Shown in pieces: positions 1 to 7,763 of a DNA stretch of 18,264 bases (its first letter is position 1; each line of letters begins with the position of its first letter). The stretch is from positions 1 through 18,264 of the forward strand of contig JAFGJF010000218.1 of the NCBI GenBank assembly GCA_016929205.1, written 5' to 3'. Below the pieces are notes generated by a model. The model made no database searches, was not told where the DNA came from, and worked only from the letters and a program-made list of their open reading frames with translations. A program made the translations under genes and the position numbers. Source of the stretch: Anaerolineae bacterium (GTDB lineage Bacteria > Chloroflexota > Anaerolineae > JAFGEY01).

Positions 1-503
1 CCCCGGTAACGCCGGGCAAAGGCATCAACAAATGCGCCCCAATCCGCTACTTGTTGGGGAGGTGTCAATGGCAAATTCGCACCAACATCAGAACGCGCCC
101 AAAGTGGAGCCCCATCTAGCACGGCGATCAGCTCCAGATCGTGCTCCGCACATGTCGCCACAATCACATCCCAGGTAGCCCACTCGAACCGACGCGGCTC
201 TGGTTCGATCTCGCTCCAGGGAAAACGCTGCCGCACCCATCGAAAACCTGCTGACTCGATATCGGCCAAGACAACTGCCAGATCGGCAGGTTCGTACTGT
301 TGTAGATCGACATTAACCCCCAACTCGTTGCGATTTGCCAGGGGATCGCTCAAAGGAAGCACGGCGCGTTCTGTCCAGGTCTCATTTCGCCATCCCCAGA
401 ACACGGCGACAATCATACAGAGCGTGCCCAAAACAGCCAAAGCAAGAAACCGGCCCAAAGCGTACTGAGGACCGGCCATCCACTGCATAAATCTCGACCT
501 CAT
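1..503 (-). CDS. Membrane-anchored glycoside hydrolase-like protein, N-terminal part (3' end outside window)
   Basis: Partial gene; about 167 residues are visible and the frame is still open at base 1. The product begins with a short basic stretch and one hydrophobic segment (about residues 15-37), consistent with a signal anchor. The following sequence has the look of a clan-A (TIM-barrel) glycoside hydrolase N-terminus: a GVNVDL strand, an alternating 'aGFRWVRQRFPWSEIEPEPRRFEW' type pattern, then a hydrophobic strand ending in 'DGAPLWAR'. The W-S-x-I-E-P motif and the later P-x-W-A motif are typical of GH5/GH39/GH42-like barrels; catalytic acids lie beyond the window. The start chosen is the ATG directly abutting the TAA of the upstream lipoprotein gene, with GGAAG six bases before it. 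An in-frame ATG at 488 is an alternative. The substrate is unknown. Confidence 0.7.
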   Translation of the reverse strand, partial: MRSRFMQWMAGPQYALGRFLALAVLGTLCMIVAVFWGWRNETWTERAVLPLSDPLANRNELGVNVDLQQYEPADLAVVLADIESAGFRWVRQRFPWSEIEPEPRRFEWATWDVIVATCAEHDLELIAVLDGAPLWARSDVGANLPLTPPQQVADWGAFVDAFARRYR

Positions 504-2093
504 TTATTTCTTCCAATCAAGTTGGGCACACTGCCCATCTCCCGTCAACTGCTGAACCTGGCCACCATCGAGATCGACCAGGTACACGTCACCAAGATAA
601 AGCACAGCGATTTGTTTACCGCTCGGCGACCAGACATATTCAATAGGCGGCGCAATGCCAATCTGCCCCTCCACGGGAAAGATGGTACGTTTGTTGCTGC
701 CATCGCGGTCCATCACCTTGATCTCATAACGGCTTTCATATGAATTGAACGGATCAACAGCTTGAGCGTAAGCAATCTGACTCTCCCCACTTTGCTGGGG
801 AGACCATTGAGGAACAGCCCACATACCGACAGCATCGCCCAGTCGAGCACGCACCGTTTGATCCAAAGAAAACGCCCAGATTTCGAATCGTTGGCTTGAT
901 TCTGAGGGCTGTCCTGGTTCCGATGGGCCATGCAACACGCCAGCGACATATTCGCCATCGGATGACCAGGTACAAGCCGGTATCCACACCTGATTGCGTT
1001 GCGTGCCCAGTGGCGCAAAAGAAGCCAAGGGAAATGTCCGCCGAGAGGTCAAATCGATCCAGCCCACCTGATCTGGACGAGCGCTTGCCAATTTCTCGCC
1101 ATCAGGGGACCAGATATACTGCGTTCCCCACCAGTTATACGCGCCCACAGTTTGCGAGTGCAGGATACGCTTTGGCTCTGGATTGAGCACATCGCCGCCG
1201 CTGCTGAGCAACGTGGTTAGCCACAGATCGTTGTTGGCCTTCCAGCCCGGAGAAGCACTCTTGACGCCGGTCGTATAAGCAATCTGCCGGCTGTCAAAAG
1301 ACCACCCCGCCCACAATACATTTTGGAGTGACAATCGGGCCGGCTTTTCGTTCACCAACCTGACGTTCAACAGGTACAAATCGTTAAACGGACCATCAAA
1401 CGCGATCGTGTCGGTGGGCACAGAATAGAGCAGATACGAACCATCGGGTGAAAGCGTAAACACACGCCCATCCAGATTACCCTCGGATGTCACCGCGTGT
1501 CGACCACCGCTTTCGCCTCGCATCATCCACGCGTTGCCGCTATTGAGGTAGACGATTGTGCCTTCAATCGTGGCCGAGTCGGCCACGCCCTGCACGCCCA
1601 CAGCAATGATTTGTGACACAGGTTCGGTTACGACAACCCGTTGCAGAATGCTCCGTGCAACCTCAACACCGTCCTCAAAACGCAAACGATAGGTTACTTC
1701 AACTTGACCATTCTTGCCGGCCTGTAACAGTTTCTGTGCGCCTGCCGGCAAGGCCTCACTTTTGATCGTCTGTTGCATATACGGCACAGCTTGGCTTTCG
1801 ACCAGTACCTCTTCTTGCACACGAATGACGCGAATACTCATCTCGTCTTCTAACTCGACCCACAGATCAGGTTGGACACGATCGTCTGCCCCGATAGCCA
1901 CGCCTGCCACATCCAAAGCCTCTCGTACGGTCAGAACCGAGGTCGACAACGGCACATCCCGTCCATCGACCAGAATGTGCACGTTTGTACCGACCATATT
2001 CGGACGGCAGCCGGAGAACACCCCAGCCAGCACGACCAACACGCCAACAATCCAATATCCCCCAGCCCATGTCACTTGTCTGTATCTGGACAT
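504..2093 (-). CDS. Lipoprotein with DUF348, G5 and TolB-like beta-propeller domains
   Basis: 529-residue predicted lipoprotein. A hydrophobic signal segment ends in the lipobox-like V-F-S-G-C, with Cys29 as the lipidation site. Residues about 36-91 look like a DUF348 (ubiquitin-like) unit and about 93-166 like a G5 domain, both normally found in Gram-positive surface and wall proteins. The remainder (about 175-529) contains repeated W-S-P/S/F-D/S-G blades ('SPDGSYLLYS', 'WSFDSRQIAY', 'WSPDGEKLAS', 'WSSDGEYVAG', 'WSPSGKQIAV'), a TolB/WD40-like propeller. The role is probably extracytoplasmic binding or sensing at the wall; no catalytic residues are evident. An upstream in-frame TTG at 2102 could also start the protein, but the ATG at 2093 gives a cleaner signal peptide. 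Its stop codon touches the start of the next gene, suggesting co-transcription. Confidence 0.8.
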   Translation of the reverse strand: MSRYRQVTWAGGYWIVGVLVVLAGVFSGCRPNMVGTNVHILVDGRDVPLSTSVLTVREALDVAGVAIGADDRVQPDLWVELEDEMSIRVIRVQEEVLVESQAVPYMQQTIKSEALPAGAQKLLQAGKNGQVEVTYRLRFEDGVEVARSILQRVVVTEPVSQIIAVGVQGVADSATIEGTIVYLNSGNAWMMRGESGGRHAVTSEGNLDGRVFTLSPDGSYLLYSVPTDTIAFDGPFNDLYLLNVRLVNEKPARLSLQNVLWAGWSFDSRQIAYTTGVKSASPGWKANNDLWLTTLLSSGGDVLNPEPKRILHSQTVGAYNWWGTQYIWSPDGEKLASARPDQVGWIDLTSRRTFPLASFAPLGTQRNQVWIPACTWSSDGEYVAGVLHGPSEPGQPSESSQRFEIWAFSLDQTVRARLGDAVGMWAVPQWSPQQSGESQIAYAQAVDPFNSYESRYEIKVMDRDGSNKRTIFPVEGQIGIAPPIEYVWSPSGKQIAVLYLGDVYLVDLDGGQVQQLTGDGQCAQLDWKK

Positions 2094-2117
2094 ACAATCC
2101 AATTTCTACCCCGCCGA

Positions 2118-3095
2118 TTACATCGTCAGCGCCATAACAGCTTTCTGCGCATGCAGGCGGTTTTCAGCCTGATCATAGACCACCGAATGCACACCATCGA
2201 TCACCTCATTCGTGACTTCGATCTCACGGTCGGCTGGCAGCGGGTGCATATAGATCACATCGTCTTGAGCCAATTTGATACGTCTTTGATCGGTAATCCA
2301 ATCACTATATTTTTGGCTAATGCGCGCGCTTTCTTCCAGGTCCTCCGTAGTCAGCATACAGCCCCAACTCTTGGGATAGACGACGTCGGCATCCTTGAAC
2401 GCCTCGTCCATATCGTGCACGATTTCGAATTGACCTTTGGACTGACGCGCATTATCAGCCGCCAACTGTTCAACACCGGGCATCAGCTTGAATTCGGGTG
2501 GATAAGCAAGCGTCACCTTCATGCCAAAACGTGTCGCCAACAAAATGAGCGATTGTGGCACAGAAAGCGGCTTTTGATAACTGGCAGCATAAGCCCACGA
2601 CACAGCAATCTTTTTACCACGCAAATCGCGTCCCTTTTTTTCAATGATCGTCATCAAGTCGGCCATAATCTGAAACGGATGATACACCTCACACTGCATA
2701 TTAAGCACCGGCACAGGTGAGTACTCGGCGACTTGATTGATGTATTGGTTCCCAAGCCCCCAGTCACAATGGCGAATGGCGATCCCGTCGCCATAAGAAC
2801 CGAGGATTTTGCCAATCTCTTTGGGGGTATCACCATGTGAAATCTGGGTTGTCGATGACTCGATAAAGTGAGCATGTCCCCCCAACTGGGTCATCCCGGC
2901 CTCAAACGAGTTACGCGTGCGCGTTGAAGAAAAGAAAAAGAGCATAAACAGCGTCTTGCGAAGCAAATAATCCGTTTGCAAGCCCAATGCACGGCTGCGC
3001 TTTAGATCAAAAGCAACATCCAGCGCAGTCTCGATCTCTTCAAATGTCCAATCCTGTGTGGAAATAAAATCACGTCCCTTTAGTCTCGTTTTCAT
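2118..3095 (-). CDS. YgeW-like knotted carbamoyltransferase (aspartate/ornithine carbamoyltransferase superfamily)
   Basis: 325 residues. The carbamoyl-phosphate-binding S-S-T-R-T-R motif is at 56-61. The proline-rich loop KPLSVPQ at 175-181 marks the knotted branch (AOTCase, SOTCase, YgeW). Long stretches recall E. coli YgeW from memory: QCEVYHP near 134-140, the block around VSWAYAASY near 165-173, TRFGMKVTLAYP near 188-199, and EAFKDADVVYPKSW at 231-244. It is about 70 residues shorter than E. coli YgeW, and the C-terminal motif is HPLPADR (284-290), whereas YgeW and OTCases have HCLP and aspartate carbamoyltransferases have HPLP. Expected reaction: carbamoyl transfer to or from an amino group of an unidentified substrate in the cytoplasm. 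GGAG lies eight bases before the ATG. It sits 27 bp downstream of the YgeY-family gene. Databases may label it ornithine carbamoyltransferase; I doubt that assignment. Confidence 0.8.
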   Translation of the reverse strand: MKTRLKGRDFISTQDWTFEEIETALDVAFDLKRSRALGLQTDYLLRKTLFMLFFFSSTRTRNSFEAGMTQLGGHAHFIESSTTQISHGDTPKEIGKILGSYGDGIAIRHCDWGLGNQYINQVAEYSPVPVLNMQCEVYHPFQIMADLMTIIEKKGRDLRGKKIAVSWAYAASYQKPLSVPQSLILLATRFGMKVTLAYPPEFKLMPGVEQLAADNARQSKGQFEIVHDMDEAFKDADVVYPKSWGCMLTTEDLEESARISQKYSDWITDQRRIKLAQDDVIYMHPLPADREIEVTNEVIDGVHSVVYDQAENRLHAQKAVMALTM

Positions 3096-3122
3096 ATCTT
3101 TGTCTCCAAATAACTTTTCACT

Positions 3123-4295
3123 TTAGCTGGCTCCCAGGTACTCGATAGCCATCTGGGCATAGACTTGAGCTGCAACGACCAGATCATCGACACGCACCCG
3201 ATCCTGGGTCGTATGCGCATCCACTTCGCTGGCAGGGCCAAACCCGATCGTAGGAATATTCAGCCGCCCCATGGTAGCGACACCATCCGTTGAAAAGACC
3301 CAACGCCCGATCTCCGGTGGGCGTCCTCGCACCACTTTTACAGCCCGCGCCCCTGCCTGCACCAGACGATGTTCCTGGGGCAAAACCCAGGTTGGATAGT
3401 ACTTGCGCTGGTGACAATGGTATCCGGTATGGCTTTGTGCCTCATAATCCAACACTTCAACCACGCCCTGCACGCCAGCATTGGCCACAATCTGTTCCAA
3501 TTCCGCAACACTGCTCGCCTCAGTTTCTCCGACAGTCAGGCGGCGGTCGATATAGACCGTGCACGAGTCTGGAACCACGTTCAATGAACCGCTGGTCGAC
3601 TCGATACGTGTCACGGCAATCGTGCCCTTGCCCAAAAAAGCATCCTCTTTTAGCTGTCCTGATAACGACTGGATTCCTTCCATCACTTTGTTCATTTCGT
3701 ACACGGCATTGAGGCCACGCTCGGGAGCAGACGCGTGACACGAACGCCCATAGACAGTAACCTTGATCTCCATCCGGCCACGATGCCCACGATAGACATT
3801 CAGTTCGGTCGCTTCGCCAATAACAACAGCATTTGGCGCCAATGCTTCGCACAACATGCCGGCAGCATAACCGTCGCAATCCTCTTCCTGCACAATGCCG
3901 GCAATGTAGAGCGTTCCCTTTAGTTCGATCCCGGCATCGCGCAACGCTTTAGCCGCATAAATCATTGCCGCGATGCCTTGCTTATCATCGGACGCACCAC
4001 GCCCCCAGATGATGCCATCCTCTAATTTCCCTTGGAATGGATCATACTCCCAGGATTCAGGATCGCCCAGGCCAACAGTATCGATATGCGACTCCATCAG
4101 CAGTTTTTCCCCACCGCTGCCGATGCGCCCGACGATGTTGCCGACCTCATCTACCCAGACGTGATCGAACCCGACCTGGCGCATCTCGTCCGCAATACGA
4201 GAAACAACCTTGCCCTCTTGGCTAGAAAAACTAGGAATGCGAATGATATCGCGCAAAAACGCAACCAGTGCATCACGATCTAGTTCATTGATCAT
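3123..4295 (-). CDS. ygeY: M20-family metallohydrolase, YgeY family
   Basis: 390-residue M20 dinuclear-zinc hydrolase. Visible metal and catalytic positions: H70-x-D72 in 'MESHIDTVG', D103/D104 in 'GRGASDD', E137-E138 in 'QEEDCDG', E161 and H361 in 'DAHTTQD'. Strings such as VYRGHRGRMEI, SCHASAPERG, FLGKGT, DSC-VYIDRRLT-GET and the late TDGV-MGR-IP-IGFGP match E. coli YgeY as I remember it, so family placement is firm. YgeY-type proteins are annotated as selenium-metabolism-linked or putative peptidase/deacylase, and their true substrate is not settled. The ATG at 4295 is chosen over in-frame upstream codons because homology begins there and it overlaps the stop of the dehydrogenase gene as ATGA (4292-4295), indicating translational coupling. 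The adjacent YgeW-like gene reproduces the ygeW/ygeY neighbourhood of enterobacteria. Confidence 0.88.
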   Translation of the reverse strand: MINELDRDALVAFLRDIIRIPSFSSQEGKVVSRIADEMRQVGFDHVWVDEVGNIVGRIGSGGEKLLMESHIDTVGLGDPESWEYDPFQGKLEDGIIWGRGASDDKQGIAAMIYAAKALRDAGIELKGTLYIAGIVQEEDCDGYAAGMLCEALAPNAVVIGEATELNVYRGHRGRMEIKVTVYGRSCHASAPERGLNAVYEMNKVMEGIQSLSGQLKEDAFLGKGTIAVTRIESTSGSLNVVPDSCTVYIDRRLTVGETEASSVAELEQIVANAGVQGVVEVLDYEAQSHTGYHCHQRKYYPTWVLPQEHRLVQAGARAVKVVRGRPPEIGRWVFSTDGVATMGRLNIPTIGFGPASEVDAHTTQDRVRVDDLVVAAQVYAQMAIEYLGAS

Positions 4296-5275
4296 TGCTT
4301 CACATCCGGGTTGACCCACGCTGGCAATGCCTTGCCGTTTACCCCGGCAATCAAGTTGTTGGCCGCAATTTCGGCCATCTTGGAGCGCGTGGCAATGCTC
4401 GCACTGGCAATGTGCGGGACAATGACACAATTGGGCAATGTAAGCAGCGGCGAGTCGACATGGATCGGCTCAGGCTCGGTCACGTCCAGTGCGGCATAGG
4501 CAATATCACCATTTGCCAATGCCTGGTACAAGGCAACGGGATCGACAACCGGGCCGCGCGAGGTATTGATCAAAATCGCCGTCGATTTCATTTTCCGCAA
4601 GGCAGTCGAATTGATCATGTGATGCGTTTCAGGCGTCAACGGCACATGGATGCTAACAAAGTCAGATTCGGCATACAGGGAATCGAGATCAACCTGCTGT
4701 GCACCGGTTTGAGCGACCGAGGCATCGTCTGTGAAAAAGGGATCGTGAAACAAAACGCGCATATCAAAGCCGCTGGCGCGTTTGGCCATACCACGCCCGA
4801 TGCGCCCAAACCCAACGATCCCAAGCGTTGCCCCGTAGATATCACGCCCCAGCAGCAGCGTCGGTCCCCACGTTTTCCACCGGCCGGCGCGCACAAAATC
4901 CATCCCCTCGACCACACGACGCGCCGCCGACATAAGCAGCGTAAAGGCGAAATCAGCGGTTGTGTCGGTAAGCACGCCTGGCGTATTGCCCACGGCAATA
5001 CCGCGCTCCGTAGCAGCATCGACATCGATGTTGTTATACCCAACCGCATAGTTGGCAATCACTTTGAGCTGCGGGCCAGCGGCATCCATGACTTTAGCGT
5101 CAATCGTGTCGGTCAGTAGAGAAAGCAATCCATCGCGACCTCGTACTTTTTCCAGTAATACCTCACGCGGCGGTGGCAATTCGTCTTCCCATATCTCTGC
5201 ATCACAAGCCGCACGCACAAGATCCAACCCCGCCTGGGGAATGATCCGTGTGACATATACATTTGGTTTACCCAT
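4292..5275 (-). CDS. D-isomer-specific 2-hydroxyacid dehydrogenase (glyoxylate/hydroxypyruvate reductase-like)
   Basis: 327 residues, the normal length for the family. The catalytic domain is split around a Rossmann domain with G155-x-G157-x-x-G160 (GFGRIG). Catalytic residues are visible as R240 in 'NTSRGPVVD', E267 in 'DVTEPEP' and H288 in 'VPHIAS'. The substrate-side motif NYAVGYNNIDVDAA near 75-88 is typical of glyoxylate and hydroxypyruvate reductases. Predicted reaction: NAD(P)H-linked reduction of a 2-keto acid such as glyoxylate or hydroxypyruvate, or the reverse. A strong ribosome-binding site (AAAGGAG, six bases from the ATG) supports the start. Its stop overlaps the YgeY-family start, so the two are likely made together. 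Glyoxylate is a product of purine/ureide breakdown, which would fit a carbamoyl-group pathway, but that link is inference. Confidence 0.9.
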   Translation of the reverse strand: MGKPNVYVTRIIPQAGLDLVRAACDAEIWEDELPPPREVLLEKVRGRDGLLSLLTDTIDAKVMDAAGPQLKVIANYAVGYNNIDVDAATERGIAVGNTPGVLTDTTADFAFTLLMSAARRVVEGMDFVRAGRWKTWGPTLLLGRDIYGATLGIVGFGRIGRGMAKRASGFDMRVLFHDPFFTDDASVAQTGAQQVDLDSLYAESDFVSIHVPLTPETHHMINSTALRKMKSTAILINTSRGPVVDPVALYQALANGDIAYAALDVTEPEPIHVDSPLLTLPNCVIVPHIASASIATRSKMAEIAANNLIAGVNGKALPAWVNPDVKQ

Positions 5276-5305
5276 CTCGGACTCCTTTCCTACGGTCTAA
5301 CGCGA

Positions 5306-6427
5306 TCATCTCGTTGAACAAAGTCGCTCAATAAAGCGTGAGATTGTATCATCCAGATCGATTCCGTGAATATCTTTGTTGCTTTGAATGACCTGGCTTA
5401 GCATCTCGGGTGGGAACGCCAAATCGCCAGCAATTGCACCAGCTATCGCACCGGCAATACCGGCATAACAATCAATATCTTCAAAACGCATTGGAAATCC
5501 GCAATTATCTAGCCCAACGTGATTCGCAGCGATCAAGATTGAACGGACAGGATCTCCATTGGCAGCCAGAACAGACAAAAAGGCAACCCCTAGCGTGCGA
5601 AAGGCATCAAACGTGTTAAAATGCTGAAAGGCGACGGACAGAGCGTGCGCCACCCCCTGATCCGTTTTGCTCCCTGCTATTAGGGGATAGAACTCTGTCA
5701 AACGCTGTTTGACGAAGGGTTGACTCCATTCGCTGCCCAGGTGCAATGGATCCAACTGGACAACTCGATCAAAAAGCACCTTGGGCGTCAAATCATCGGC
5801 AACCGCCAGGCTTAGGATCGCAGCCAACAATGCTACAGCTTCACGCGCATAACCAATATCGAAAAAATCTGTGCGAAAAGCGGCACGATACGCGACTTCC
5901 GGCTGTCCAGGAAACAGCAATCCTACAGAGGTGAGCGTAATCAACCCACTAAGAATTGGGAAATTGAGTCCCAGCTTGCGCCCTAGCAGTTCATCTGGTT
6001 CCAAGTCGGAAAATCGTACCGAACGCAGTCCCAGAAAACCACAACATACCGGTTCCCAATGTTCAAACTGAAGTCGTGTAAATCGAGTATGATCAGGAAA
6101 GGCTGATTCTGGATGTTGATACATCCTCAACAAACAGGTCGCCAATTGGTGCGGCGTCAGCATTTCGCCCAATTCTGTGACCAACTCTAAAAAAAGCCAA
6201 TTGTAACGTGTATCGTCGGTACCCGTGCCTGCCGGCGCGGGCTGAGCCCACACACCATGCGGACTGGCCTCTATGGTGTAGGGATACAGACCATCGATCC
6301 ACGGTTTTTCATCTCGTATTGGGGCCATTTCCACTGGCTGAAACTCAAATGGACCACCTATGGCATCGCCCAAAGCGGCACCCAAAACACAGCCGCGAAT
6401 TTTCGATCTGACGCTTTCAGCCACCAT
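5306..6427 (-). CDS. ADP-ribosylglycohydrolase (DraG/ARH) family protein
   Basis: 373 residues. The N-terminus carries the family helix motif G12-x-x-x-G16-x-x-x-G20-D21. The paired metal-binding motif is T70-D71-D72-T73 ('GTGTDDTRYN'). The C-terminal partner is D317-x-D319 in 'EDIDCYAGIAGAIAGAIAG', where the usual Thr/Ser after the second Asp is Cys. Known members use two Mg ions to remove ADP-ribose from Arg, Ser, dinitrogenase reductase or related adducts; others act on unrelated small molecules. No mono-ADP-ribosyltransferase gene is in the window, so the substrate could be a metabolite such as a ribosyl or ureido compound. The gene begins 144 bp after the GHMP kinase stop; I see no gene in that gap. 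It ends 30 bp before the dehydrogenase. The ribosome-binding site is weak (GGGAT upstream). Confidence 0.85.
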   Translation of the reverse strand: MVAESVRSKIRGCVLGAALGDAIGGPFEFQPVEMAPIRDEKPWIDGLYPYTIEASPHGVWAQPAPAGTGTDDTRYNWLFLELVTELGEMLTPHQLATCLLRMYQHPESAFPDHTRFTRLQFEHWEPVCCGFLGLRSVRFSDLEPDELLGRKLGLNFPILSGLITLTSVGLLFPGQPEVAYRAAFRTDFFDIGYAREAVALLAAILSLAVADDLTPKVLFDRVVQLDPLHLGSEWSQPFVKQRLTEFYPLIAGSKTDQGVAHALSVAFQHFNTFDAFRTLGVAFLSVLAANGDPVRSILIAANHVGLDNCGFPMRFEDIDCYAGIAGAIAGAIAGDLAFPPEMLSQVIQSNKDIHGIDLDDTISRFIERLCSTR

Positions 6428-6571
6428 TTTTCTACGATCCCGGCCTGATTTTTCCTCACAACTGCAACATCACCGACTCGATCCTGCCTTCACCCAACCA
6501 GAGCGCGAGCGCCTGTCCCGAAGAAACAAAGGATCCCGCCTGCCCATAATTTGCCCAAACTGCATCACATA

Positions 6572-7633
6572 CTAGATCCTGCCGCCGTCGTGCATCCAGG
6601 TACGCAGACCAAACCTGCTTAGATAGATCGGGATATTTTTGAACAGTGAGTCTATCGCCTCGATCTGGCGGATCATCTCACGCTTCTGGCTCGAAACATC
6701 TCCGCAGAGCAGTGTAATCGACCCGCCTTCCCCGCCTGCGCCGTTGACCTTCCACCCTATTGCACCGTGCGCCCGCGCAACGTCAATGATCTGCTGCGCA
6801 TCTTGGCTAACCAGCGCTGGGTTCAGCTCGGCTTGAGCATCTGTATTCATGATCATTGAACGTCCCAACGCCTTAAAATCACCGGCATACACGGCATCGC
6901 GCGCTATTTCAGGAGTCTTGCGCAGCGGCTTCAATTTGGGACAATCTGGCCCGGCATCCTCCAATTCAGCGATCACCTTTTCGTGCACGGCAGACGAACT
7001 GTGCGACTTGCCCAAAAAAATCAGCACCAACCGGCGCTCCAATTCCCACCAGATCGCATTGGGAACATAAAGCTGCGAAACTGACGCGTAAGGATACTGG
7101 TACATATCGATGACATTCACCCCACCATAAGCAGAACAAAGCTGATCTTGAATGCCTGACTGTTGCTTGAGCAAATCGGTTTCAACCTTGTGCGCTGCTG
7201 ACGCAACTTCATGGGGTGTCATCTTGCCCGGCGTAAGACAGTCGAGCGCACCGATCAGAGCTACGCTGACCGCAGCCGACGTGCCTGTCGAACAGCCGGC
7301 AGGCGCCTCTGAATAAATCGAAATCTGCAAGGATACGTCTTCAGGAACACCCATATATTCGATGGCCGCTTCCAATAATGGATGTCGATCCCACCCCGGC
7401 TCCTCAGGATGAATCACATACCGGTCGCCATAGTTCTCGGCAAAAAGAACGATCCGGTCTTGCTGAGTATCTCGCGGCAGGACATTGATCTGTACCTCGA
7501 CATATGGATAGACGCCAATATTGAACACTTTGCCATGTCCCGCAAACCAGGTATCTGTCCAACCTCCATTATCGCAAATTCGGATCGGCGCGACACTGTT
7601 GATCACGCGCCGGTGCAGAGCCACATCGCTCAT
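6572..7633 (-). CDS. GHMP-family sugar kinase (HddA / fucokinase-like)
   Basis: 353 residues. All three GHMP signatures are present: motif 1 'APIRICDNGGWTDT' at 15-28, with the G-G-x-T-D typical of heptose-7-phosphate and fucose kinases; motif 2 'PAGCSTGTSAA' at 111-121, the phosphate-binding loop; and motif 3 'KVNGAGGEGG' at 295-304. D163 in 'GIQDQ' is the likely catalytic acid. The 'HSSSAVHEKV' stretch near 211-220 also fits HddA-like kinases. The product should phosphorylate a sugar or sugar phosphate with ATP in the cytosol. No other heptose or fucose pathway gene is in the window, so the substrate cannot be named. AGGAG lies seven bases before the ATG and a promoter with an extended -10 lies further upstream (7683-7712). 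It is the first gene of the leftward block. Confidence 0.88.
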   Translation of the reverse strand: MSDVALHRRVINSVAPIRICDNGGWTDTWFAGHGKVFNIGVYPYVEVQINVLPRDTQQDRIVLFAENYGDRYVIHPEEPGWDRHPLLEAAIEYMGVPEDVSLQISIYSEAPAGCSTGTSAAVSVALIGALDCLTPGKMTPHEVASAAHKVETDLLKQQSGIQDQLCSAYGGVNVIDMYQYPYASVSQLYVPNAIWWELERRLVLIFLGKSHSSSAVHEKVIAELEDAGPDCPKLKPLRKTPEIARDAVYAGDFKALGRSMIMNTDAQAELNPALVSQDAQQIIDVARAHGAIGWKVNGAGGEGGSITLLCGDVSSQKREMIRQIEAIDSLFKNIPIYLSRFGLRTWMHDGGRI

Positions 7634-7682
7634 AAACTATCTCCTGTTTTTCCTGACAATAGTGAGCTTGCTATTGTGTACC

Positions 7683-7712
7683 AGTATACCACATCCAGCC
7701 AGTCATGACCAA
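7683..7712 (-). promoter_or_regulatory. Sigma-70-type promoter for the GHMP kinase gene
   Basis: On the minus strand a TATACT -10 hexamer (7688 down to 7683) is preceded by TGG, an extended -10. A weak TTGGTC -35 (7712 down to 7707) lies 18 bp away. The start of transcription should fall near 7676, about 43 bases ahead of the kinase ATG, leaving room for the AGGAG site. Confidence 0.5.
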
Positions 7713-7746
7713 CTTTGGGATCCGTTTTCTATCTGTTCTCATAGCA

Positions 7747-7755
7747 TGGTATAAT
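7747..7755 (+). promoter_or_regulatory. Extended -10 promoter for the glycosyltransferase pair, probably leaderless
   Basis: A perfect TATAAT (7750-7755) preceded by TGG (extended -10) lies only eight bases before the ATG at 7764. No good -35 is found at 16-18 bp. Transcription would begin at about 7761-7764, so the mRNA would have almost no 5' leader; the ATG has no Shine-Dalgarno sequence, which agrees. Confidence 0.55.
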
Positions 7756-7763
7756 ATGCCATT

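Noticed and set aside
4296..4430. N-terminal extension of the YgeY-family protein (Cys/His-rich, 45 residues)
   Set aside because: It overlaps the dehydrogenase coding region, resembles no M20 N-terminus, and the ATGA-coupled ATG at 4295 matches the family start.
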